The notes below the pieces were generated by a model. That model was given only the letters and a program-made list of their open reading frames with translations. It was not told where the DNA came from and did not search any database. This document shows, piece by piece, positions 57,290-64,000 of a DNA stretch of 64,000 nt (position 1 is the stretch's first letter; every line of letters starts with the position of its first letter). The stretch is from contig NZ_BCQV01000020.1 of NCBI RefSeq assembly GCF_001552255.1, forward strand, positions 1 to 64,000. The letters run 5' to 3'. This DNA is from Alicyclobacillus shizuokensis NBRC 103103. Its GTDB lineage: Bacteria > Bacillota > Bacilli > Alicyclobacillales > Alicyclobacillaceae. A program made the translations under genes and the position numbers.

Positions 57290-57310
57290 AAAAAGCCTGC
57301 CGAAGCAGGC
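57290..57310 (-). terminator. Rho-independent terminator of rpmE
   Basis: On the minus strand GCCTGC-TTCG-GCAGGC followed by TTTTT begins at the last base of the rpmE stop codon. A second hairpin, GGAGCGG/CCGCTCC (57269-57287), and a third, GCCCG/CGGGC (about 57231-57246), follow before prfA. Confidence 0.85.
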
Positions 57311-57525
57311 TATTGTTCTTCTTTTTGGTTGAGACCATACTTGCGGTTGAAGCGCTCAACGCGTCCGCCGGAATCGACAAACTTCTGTTTGCCCGTGAAA
57401 AACGGGTGACAGTTCGAGCAGATTTCAACGCGCAGGTTCTCCTTCACGGAACCCGTCTCGAAAGAGTTCCCGCACGCACAGGTCACCGTCGTGATATGAT
57501 AATCCGGATGGATACCTGTCTTCAT
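57310..57525 (-). CDS. rpmE: 50S ribosomal protein L31, zinc-binding type
   Basis: This 71-residue protein has the four zinc-ligand Cys at residues 16, 18, 36 and 39 (CAC and CSNC), so it is the RpmEA form used when zinc is plentiful. The length is normal. A strong promoter lies 40-68 bases upstream and a terminator at its stop codon, so it is a single-gene unit between rho and prfA. Confidence 0.95.
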   Translation of the reverse strand: MKTGIHPDYHITTVTCACGNSFETGSVKENLRVEICSNCHPFFTGKQKFVDSGGRVERFNRKYGLNQKEEQ

Positions 57526-57564
57526 TCCGTACTCACCTCTTTCGTTCCTGACACACTAACGGTC

Positions 57565-57593
57565 AGTATATCACGCCGAGGCGAGTTTGTCAC
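57565..57593 (-). promoter_or_regulatory. Promoter of rpmE
   Basis: On the minus strand GTGACA (57593-57588) and TATACT (57570-57565) are separated by exactly 17 bases. Confidence 0.7.
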
Positions 57594-57684
57594 GAGTTCG
57601 CGATCACACAGGCGAGATGGCCTTGGAAAAATCACGTTGAAAGGGAGAAATATTCTACAGTCTTGTTTGCATGTACTCCCATTA

Positions 57685-58242
57685 TCAAGCGAATATCGTA
57701 CTTACGTCGATGAGCAAATCCGCAAACATCGTGGGGCTCAATGTGTCACCGGGTTTGCACTCGGCCGTCCAACGCAACGTTGAGCCGTCATGTAAATACA
57801 CGTTGATAATGTTTTCGTCGGGCTCAACAATCCAGTATTCACGCACATTCATCCGCTGGTACAGATTCAGCTTGCGAATCGTATCATTGGCGGCCGTGGA
57901 AGGAGAAAGAATTTCGACGACCAGAACGGGAATGCCTACGATTCGCCGCTCGCGCCCGTACTCTCCGCACATCACAAACAAGTCCGGCTGTACCACGTGC
58001 GGAGTTTTCATGCTCTCCTCAAAACAGAGGTCCATCGGAGCAATGAACGCTTGACATTCTTTGCCTCGCAAATACAGACCAAACTCCGTGGCTAGCTGCA
58101 GAGCAATTTGTTGATGCACCGGTGTCGGACTCGCCATCATGTACGGTACGCCATCGACCAGTTCCCATCGCTCCGGCCCATCCCACGTCAGGTAATCCTC
58201 ATAGGTGTAGTGAACAGAGCGGTCCTTTGCTGGCTTCGCCAT
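57685..58242 (-). CDS. Uma2-family (DUF820) putative endonuclease
   Basis: This 185-residue protein has the PD-(D/E)xK-like layout of the Uma2/DUF820 family: YTYEDYLTWDGPERWELVDG at the N-terminus, the acidic PDLFVM (about residue 88) and VVEILSPSTAANDTIRKLNLY with the Glu and downstream Lys (about 108-128), then GVREYWIVEP-type NVREYWIVEP. ATG 58242 follows GGAAGGATGAG; the frame continues upstream without a site. Members are very common in cyanobacteria and scattered in Firmicutes; their role is unclear and some may be transposon-derived. It occupies the place where tdk is found in B. subtilis. Confidence 0.85.
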   Translation of the reverse strand: MAKPAKDRSVHYTYEDYLTWDGPERWELVDGVPYMMASPTPVHQQIALQLATEFGLYLRGKECQAFIAPMDLCFEESMKTPHVVQPDLFVMCGEYGRERRIVGIPVLVVEILSPSTAANDTIRKLNLYQRMNVREYWIVEPDENIINVYLHDGSTLRWTAECKPGDTLSPTMFADLLIDVSTIFA

Positions 58243-58545
58243 CCTGCTCATCCTTCCGTGCGGTGGTCTTCTGAGCATTAGTATACCGTGGATGTTTCCC
58301 AGTGGGCCATCCGGTAAGAACGGGCGCTCAGTACGCTGCGCTCGCTCCACATCGATGGGTATCCAGTCTCGCGGCGATGCTCTCTGGTCACTCACGCGTC
58401 CCGCTTCCCCGCCAAGGCGACGATGTATTCCTGGACTACACGCGAGCGGTGACGCCGACGTTAGACCTGTCTAAACCTTGAAGGCGTTCTGGAAAACGGC
58501 GTAAAGTTTCTTCAGAATAGAAGACATCCGGGAAGAGAGGAGTAG
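58243..58545. other. Divergent intergenic gap
   Basis: The gap lies between the minus-strand Uma2 gene and the plus-strand mini-flavoprotein gene. It must hold promoters for both; I could not assign convincing -35/-10 pairs. No gene was recognised. Confidence 0.4.
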
Positions 58546-59121
58546 ATGAGAATGTACGATATCGCCATCATCGGCGCTGGTCCAGCGGGCGCCAGCGCCG
58601 CAATTTTCGCCGCCCGGGCGGGCAAGAAGACACTGGTCTTCGACAGCAATCAAAGCGTGACCCGCAGGGCCTGGGTGGAGAACCACTACGGAATCGACCG
58701 CATCACCGGTCCCGACTTGGTGGATCAGGGCAAGCAGCAGGCCCGCCGCTTCGGGGCCACCATCGTTGAGGCCAAGGTGACCGGCATGGAACGGCTCTCG
58801 GAGGGGTTTGCCCTGACCACCGAAGACGGACGCTTTGAGGCCAGGCATGTCCTGTTTGCGACCGGCTTGTGGACCGACCTGGCCGAGGAGGTGGGCTTGG
58901 AGACCAAACCTGCTACGGAGCCACGCATCAAGACGGTGATTGTCGTGGACCAAGATGGTCGGACAAACATCCCCGGCATCTGGGCCGCCGGCACCGTCGC
59001 CGGCACCAGCGTGCACACCATCATCACCTCCGGAGACGGCGCCCGCGTCGCGGTCAACATCATCAGCGAACTCAACGGCGAGCGCTGGGTGGACCACGAC
59101 GTGCTCAAACCGTCCACTTGA
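58546..59121 (+). CDS. Short FAD-binding, thioredoxin-reductase-like protein
   Basis: This 191-residue protein has the Rossmann dinucleotide motif GAGPAGAS at residues 10-17, an ATG signature in FATGLWTDL (about 109-117) and the C-terminal TNIPGIWAAGTVAG (about 139-152). It resembles the FAD half of thioredoxin reductase, without the inserted NADPH domain and without any Cys, so it cannot reduce thioredoxin in the usual way. The Asp normally following AG in the last motif is Thr. Similar mini-flavoproteins exist in Bacillales with unknown roles. Start is ATG 58546 or 58552, after GAGAGGAG. Confidence 0.75.
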   Translation: MRMYDIAIIGAGPAGASAAIFAARAGKKTLVFDSNQSVTRRAWVENHYGIDRITGPDLVDQGKQQARRFGATIVEAKVTGMERLSEGFALTTEDGRFEARHVLFATGLWTDLAEEVGLETKPATEPRIKTVIVVDQDGRTNIPGIWAAGTVAGTSVHTIITSGDGARVAVNIISELNGERWVDHDVLKPST

Positions 59122-59228
59122 TGCGCGTCCTCGGCGGCGCCCGGGGGCGGTTTCATCCCGCGACGGACACCGCCATAACGCCATGACGGGTGGAGAAACT
59201 TCTCATCTGCAAAGCTCAGCAAAGCGCG

Positions 59229-59256
59229 GATAACCGGCCGACCTTGGCCGGTTATC
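59229..59256 (+). terminator. Perfect 11-base stem-loop after the mini-flavoprotein gene
   Basis: GATAACCGGCC (59229-59239) pairs perfectly with GGCCGGTTATC (59246-59256) across a 6-base loop, about 107 bases after the stop codon. GCATCTCTTC follows, a weak T-run. It is the clearest structure in the 312-base gap 59122-59433. Confidence 0.55.
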
Positions 59257-59361
59257 GCATCTCTTCGTGGACTCAGAGACGCACCGCCTTCATACACCAT
59301 TTCCTCCTTTCCCTGCTTGCGACCGATTCGCCAAGACAAAAGAGATTTCTCCTGAATTTCA

Positions 59362-59390
59362 TTGATATAGGAAATAAATCGCTATATGCT
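59362..59390 (+). promoter_or_regulatory. Candidate promoter of the small secreted peptide gene
   Basis: TTGATA (59362-59367) and TATGCT (59385-59390) are 17 bases apart within a strongly AT-rich stretch, 43 bases upstream of the ATG at 59434. Confidence 0.45.
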
Positions 59391-59433
59391 CAATTTGTAT
59401 TAAACTTCTATCTGAGGGGAAGGGGTAATCAAA

Positions 59434-59622
59434 ATGCACAAATGGACTCGTGTGTTGCTCGGCGCTGTCGTCTGTGTGATGTTTGGCGGAATGACCGCGT
59501 TCGCCACCCCACAGCCAACCGGGGAGCTAAAATGGCCACAAGGACTCGCCACCCACTCGCCGCAACCCGCCGGAGACCTGGAGGAGCCCGAGTGGCTGAA
59601 CACGCCGGCCCTGCCACAGTGA
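59434..59622 (+). CDS. Small secreted peptide precursor
   Basis: This 62-residue frame starts with ATG behind GAAGGGG. Residues 1-24 look like a Sec signal peptide: HKWTR basic start, a hydrophobic core and an AFA cleavage end. The mature part is about 38 residues, acidic, Pro/Trp-containing and has two copies of PQP-x-G-[ED]-L (residues 26-32 and 43-49). I know no family for it. Secreted small precursors of this size include Phr-type signalling peptides and bacteriocin-like peptides, but no Rap, ABC exporter or immunity gene is adjacent. It has its own AT-rich promoter region and a hairpin downstream. Confidence 0.5.
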   Translation: MHKWTRVLLGAVVCVMFGGMTAFATPQPTGELKWPQGLATHSPQPAGDLEEPEWLNTPALPQ

Positions 59623-59676
59623 GACCATAGGTCCTGCAGGCCCGATTCGCATACCGGACTCACATACCGAGATGGA

Positions 59677-59713
59677 CAGCCCGCCGCAGGGAGCGCCTTC
59701 CCTGGGCGGGCTG
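59677..59713 (+). terminator. Long GC-rich hairpin between the peptide gene and rho
   Basis: CAGCCCGCC pairs with GGCGGGCTG, and after a one-base bulge CAGGGA pairs with TCCCTG, giving a 15-base-pair stem with a 6-base loop. It lies 55 bases after the peptide stop codon in the 312-base gap 59623-59934. No T-run is present on either strand, so it may be an RNA end-stabiliser or a Rho-assisted terminator. Confidence 0.5.
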
Positions 59714-59934
59714 CAAGAGTATGCAGGTGACGAAATCCCACATCGTCCCGCTCACCAGCCACCCGCGAGCCGATGGCCGGACGCATCCTAACCTCGGGGT
59801 ACCACGGCATATTGCGGTTGCAGGCGTATGCGACTCCACACGACCGTTTGAACCGATCGCCGCCACAAGCTTCTGCGGTGATTTCGTCTTACAATCAGGT
59901 TGTCCACTATGGAGGATACATGAAGGGGCGGCCC

Positions 59935-61188
59935 TCAGGCCCTTTTCTCTTTACGCAGTTCCAAACTCGCAAGAAACTCCGCGTTTGTCTTATAGTGCTT
60001 GAACTTGCGGATAAACATCTCGGTGAAGTCCTGGTTGTCCCCCATCGACTTGCGGATGGCCCACACCTTCTCCAACTCCTCGCGGCTCTGCAGGAGCTCT
60101 TCCCGGCGAGTGCCCGAACGACGAATGTCGATGGCCGGGAACACACGTTTTTCCGCCAACCTGCGTTCCAGATGCAACTCCATGTTGCCCGTTCCCTTGA
60201 ACTCCTCGTAAATCACGTCATCCATTCGCGATCCGGTTTCCACCAAGGCGGTGGCCAGGATGGTGAGACTCCCACCTTCTTCGACGTTGCGGGCGGAACC
60301 GAAAAATCGCTTCGGGCGATGGAACGCAGCCGGATCGATACCTCCGGACAACGTGCGGCCGCTCGGTGGCACCACCAGGTTGTAGGCGCGCGCCAGACGC
60401 GTAATGCTGTCCAGGAGGATGACGACATCCCGCTTGTGTTCCACCAAACGCAGAGCCCGCTCCAGCACCAGCTCCGCCACTTTGATGTGGTTCTCCGGCA
60501 CCTCGTCGAACGTGGACGCAATCACTTCACCTTTGACCGAGCGCTGCATATCGGTTACTTCTTCGGGACGCTCGTCAATCAACAAAATCAAAAGTTCGCT
60601 CTCCGGATGATTGGCCGCTATGCTGTTAGCGATTTCCTTGAGCAGAACCGTCTTTCCAGCCTTGGGCGGCGCCACAATCAGTCCGCGCTGTCCGAACCCG
60701 ATGGGGGTGAACAGGTCAATGATGCGAGTGGCGATTCGGTCCGGCGCTGTTTCAAGGATCATCCGTCGCTGAGGAAACAGTGGAGTGAGAGCGGGGAAGT
60801 GAAGTCGTTCGGCAGCCTGCTCGGGGCTCACCTGATTGACAGCTTCCACGTGCAGGAGCCCGAAGTACCGTTCGCTTTCCTTCGGCGGTCTCACCTTCCC
60901 AGAGACCAAATCTCCGGTGCGCAAGTCAAACCTTCGAATCTGGGACGCGGCCACGTAGATGTCTTCCGCGCTTGGCAGGTATCCGACCGGCCTCAGGAAC
61001 CCGTAGCCGTCTGGCATGATTTCCAGGATGCCCTCTGCAAACATCAATCCGTCTTTTTCGGCCTGGGCCTTCAAAATCGCAAAGATGAGTTCGCGCTTTT
61101 TCATCGACCCGTAATACGGGATTTGGAACTCTCGCGCGAGTTGGTAGAGTTCTGTCAACTTTTTCGATTCAAGGTCGCGTATGTCCAA
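59935..61188 (-). CDS. rho: Transcription termination factor Rho
   Basis: This 417-residue hexameric RNA helicase ends transcription at unstructured C-rich RNA. The N-terminal Rho_N helices (about residues 2-45) are followed by the RNA-binding cold-shock-like domain with DGYGFLRP, the Walker A APPKAGKT at 173-180, Walker B in [13 protein letters not shown] and the Q/R-loop region. The start is TTG 61188 with GGGGGA eight bases before it; the longer open frame has no site. The C-terminus ends RKEKRA. glpX lies upstream, as in B. subtilis. Confidence 0.95.
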   Translation of the reverse strand: MDIRDLESKKLTELYQLAREFQIPYYGSMKKRELIFAILKAQAEKDGLMFAEGILEIMPDGYGFLRPVGYLPSAEDIYVAASQIRRFDLRTGDLVSGKVRPPKESERYFGLLHVEAVNQVSPEQAAERLHFPALTPLFPQRRMILETAPDRIATRIIDLFTPIGFGQRGLIVAPPKAGKTVLLKEIANSIAANHPESELLILLIDERPEEVTDMQRSVKGEVIASTFDEVPENHIKVAELVLERALRLVEHKRDVVILLDSITRLARAYNLVVPPSGRTLSGGIDPAAFHRPKRFFGSARNVEEGGSLTILATALVETGSRMDDVIYEEFKGTGNMELHLERRLAEKRVFPAIDIRRSGTRREELLQSREELEKVWAIRKSMGDNQDFTEMFIRKFKHYKTNAEFLASLELRKEKRA

Positions 61189-61310
61189 TAGGCGTCCCCC
61201 ACATTCAGCAATCCGCTCGGAGTGCGGACCCACGGCCCGATCCGGCTGCCTGCAGCATCACAAAATGGCACAAAACAAGGGCACCCTGCCTCCTGCGTCG
61301 AGCCTTCTGC

Positions 61311-61319
61311 ATTATATCA
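61311..61319 (-). promoter_or_regulatory. Extended -10 promoter of rho
   Basis: On the minus strand TGA-TATAAT (TATAAT at 61316-61311) lies about 125 bases before the rho start. No clear -35 is present at the standard distance. Confidence 0.5.
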
Positions 61320-61370
61320 TGTTTACCCGCACAATTGGATCCTATGCTGCAGCGCGGCAGAATGATTCCA

Positions 61371-62345
<975 letters not shown>

Positions 62346-62553
62346 GCGCATCCGTCTCCCATTCTGGATCGAATTATACGGACCTTTTGCAAGCCGCGCT
62401 CCTATATAGTACAACATAATCTTCGATTTGTGACATATTTTTTTTGGGAGGAGCGCCGCTTCTGGCAACACGGACACCGCCATCGCCAAAAGGAGTTTCG
62501 CGAGCCCTGCCGTAAATAGATTTAGGATAGATGAGACAAGAGGGGATGCCGCC

Positions 62554-63726
62554 TTGACACAGACCAAAGAGCACCTTATCAACCCGCGCGTGCGGGACAT
62601 CCAGATCTCCGGGATCCGCCGCTTCTTTGACCGCATGCGCGAATTCCCGGACGCCATCTCGCTGACCATAGGGCAGCCGGACTTCCCGACGCCCGCCCAC
62701 GTCAGCGAGGCGGCAAAGCGGGCGATAGATGCCGGCCGCACGACCTACACGCCCAACGCCGGAATTCCCGAACTTCGTCGCGCCGCAGCCGCGTTCTTTG
62801 CCGCGCGGTACGGCCTGCACTACAACCCAGACACAGAGATGATTGTCACCCTCGGTGCTACGCAGGCGATTGACATCGCCCTGCGCACCATCCTGGATGC
62901 GGACAGCGAGGTCGTCCTGCCCGGCCCCGTCTACCCCGGGTACGATCCGCTGGTACGCCTGTGCGGTGCCCGGCCGGTGTACGTCGACACCCGCGACACC
63001 GGATTCAAGCTCGCCCCCGATAGGCTGGCGGCGGCGCTCACCCCGCGCACGCGGTGTGTGATTCTGCCCTATCCGTCCAACCCCACCGGCGCCGTCCTCA
63101 GCCGCGGCGAATTGGCGGCCATCGCCCAGGTCCTGGAAGGTCGCGACCTGTTCATCCTGGCCGACGAGATTTACTCCGAGCTGATCTACGACGGGGAGCA
63201 CCACTCCATCGCCGGTTTCCCCAGCCTGCGCGAACAAACGGTGGTCATCAACGGCCTCTCCAAGTCACACGCGATGACCGGTTGGCGCATCGGCTTCACA
63301 TTGGCACCTGCCTACCTGACGCGGGAGATGCTCAAGGTCCACCAGTACAACGTCTCCTGCGCCTCCAGTGTCAGCCAATACGCCGCGCTGGAAGCCCTGC
63401 AACACGGGGCGGACGACGCCCGGCCGATGCGCGAGACCTACGCCAGGCGCCGAGACTACGCCTACCAGCGGCTGATAGATATGGGGTTTGAGGTGGTGCG
63501 TCCAGGCGGCGCGTTCTATCTCTTCCCGTCGATCCGCCCGTTCTCGCTGTCCTCGTGGGAGTTCGCAGACCGGCTGCTGACGGAGGCAGGAGTGGCGGTG
63601 GTCCCGGGCCACGCGTTTTCCGAGTTCGGGGAAGGCTATGTGCGGATTTCCTACGCCTGTGATGACGCGGTCTTGGCCGAGGCGTTGGACCGGATGGAGC
63701 GTTTTGTGGCCCGGCTGCGGCCGTGA
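62554..63726 (+). CDS. patA: PatA-like class I aminotransferase
   Basis: This 390-residue PLP enzyme has the class I fold: IGQPDFPTP near residue 40, [21 protein letters not shown], the PLP-phosphate and ring contacts in YPSNPTG and [10 protein letters not shown], the PLP Lys in [13 protein letters not shown] (about residue 233) and the C-terminal Arg in YVRISYA. It resembles PatA of B. subtilis, the N-acetyl-L,L-diaminopimelate aminotransferase of lysine and cell wall synthesis. The partial M20 deacetylase gene downstream supports this. The start is TTG 62554, eight to ten bases after AGAGGGG. Confidence 0.85.
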   Translation: MTQTKEHLINPRVRDIQISGIRRFFDRMREFPDAISLTIGQPDFPTPAHVSEAAKRAIDAGRTTYTPNAGIPELRRAAAAFFAARYGLHYNPDTEMIVTLGATQAIDIALRTILDADSEVVLPGPVYPGYDPLVRLCGARPVYVDTRDTGFKLAPDRLAAALTPRTRCVILPYPSNPTGAVLSRGELAAIAQVLEGRDLFILADEIYSELIYDGEHHSIAGFPSLREQTVVINGLSKSHAMTGWRIGFTLAPAYLTREMLKVHQYNVSCASSVSQYAALEALQHGADDARPMRETYARRRDYAYQRLIDMGFEVVRPGGAFYLFPSIRPFSLSSWEFADRLLTEAGVAVVPGHAFSEFGEGYVRISYACDDAVLAEALDRMERFVARLRP

Positions 63727-63879
63727 GGCAAGCACGCACAGCGGCGCGCGGGGAAAACAGGCTGCCGCGGCGGGCAGGGCGCCAAACGCACCGCCGGGCA
63801 CGTGAGGCACTCGTACCCAGCCGCGCAGCCGGCGACGGCGCGAAGGAAACGGCTGGCGGGCGGCGTGGATGCGCCGACG

Positions 63880-64000
63880 CTACGGCTGACCGGCCCGATG
63901 GCGCAGGTACTCGCTGACCACGCGAATGCCCACCGCAATCGCGTCTTCGGACGGATCCATCCGGGCATGGTGCAGGCCGTAGGGCGAGTCCACGCCGAGC
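63880..64000 (-). CDS. M20-family amidohydrolase, C-terminal end
   Basis: Only the last 40 codons are in the window. They end with SPYGLHHARMDPSEDAIAVG, then VVSEYL, the usual C-terminus of M20D peptidases, where the His of LHHARMDP is a metal ligand. N-acetyldiaminopimelate deacetylase (YkuR type) is the most likely member because it completes the route that uses the adjacent PatA-like enzyme; other N-acyl amino acid hydrolases share this end. It converges on the aminotransferase gene with a 153-base gap, in which I saw no further gene. Confidence 0.7.
   Translation of the reverse strand, partial: LGVDSPYGLHHARMDPSEDAIAVGIRVVSEYLRHRAGQP

Overview
The window looks like chromosome of a GC-rich, endospore-forming, motile, aerobic Gram-positive bacterium of the Firmicutes. 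It carries spoIIID, spoIIQ, spoIID, spoIIR, mbl, a Bacillus-type atp operon and ribitol-type teichoic acid genes. An 11-subunit complex I operon lies beside the atp genes, which points to an Alicyclobacillaceae-like lineage rather than to Bacillus subtilis itself. This placement is inference from gene content and order. No rRNA, tRNA, CRISPR array or insertion sequence was recognised. Most core genes lie on the minus strand.

Layout. 1-5.1 kb: wall and surface polymer genes (DUF6270 protein, two CDP-glycerol-type polyol-phosphate transferases, TarJ, TarI), lower in GC than the rest. 5.1-10.3 kb: an accessory patch with yigZ, a multiply deleted trxB-trxA relic, an O-antigen-ligase-like membrane protein whose tail runs into that relic, two CotF-like spore coat genes (one frameshifted), and a divergent ComK-like / sigma-factor-like pair. 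10.2-20.2 kb: a conserved block read from ywzB to fabZ (DUF1146, ywmB, murA, spoIID, spoIIQ, spoIIID, mbl, flhO, flhP, pgsA-like, fabZ).

20.5-27.1 kb: a catabolic cluster. A DeoR regulator diverges from a DUF1537 sugar-acid kinase, a PdxA2-type dehydrogenase, a ketol-acid-reductoisomerase-like protein with an altered active site, a cyclase-family hydrolase and an MFS transporter. The kinase/PdxA2 pair is the known core of four-carbon sugar-acid breakdown to DHAP. The reductoisomerase-like and cyclase genes are not part of the route I know, so this is the best candidate for an undescribed pathway.

27.1-37.2 kb: nuoABCDHIJKLMN, without the NADH module NuoEFG. 37.5-44.8 kb: atpZ-I-B-E-F-H-A-G-D-C. 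45.3-61.2 kb: the Bacillus-like region mnaA, upp, ywlG, rpiB, ywlE, mntP, sua5, spoIIR, prmC, prfA, rpmE, rho, but without glyA and tdk in their usual places and with MFS, GDSL-lipoprotein, Uma2, mini-flavoprotein and small secreted-peptide genes added. 61.4-64 kb: glpX, a patA-like aminotransferase and the C-terminal end of an M20 deacetylase.

How it works together: the core is respiration (NDH-1 plus F1Fo ATPase), cell wall and shape (MurA, Mbl, teichoic acid genes, MnaA), engulfment-stage sporulation signalling (SpoIIR, SpoIIQ, SpoIID, SpoIIID) and translation termination (PrfA, PrmC). Accessory catabolism and surface genes are inserted between these conserved blocks.
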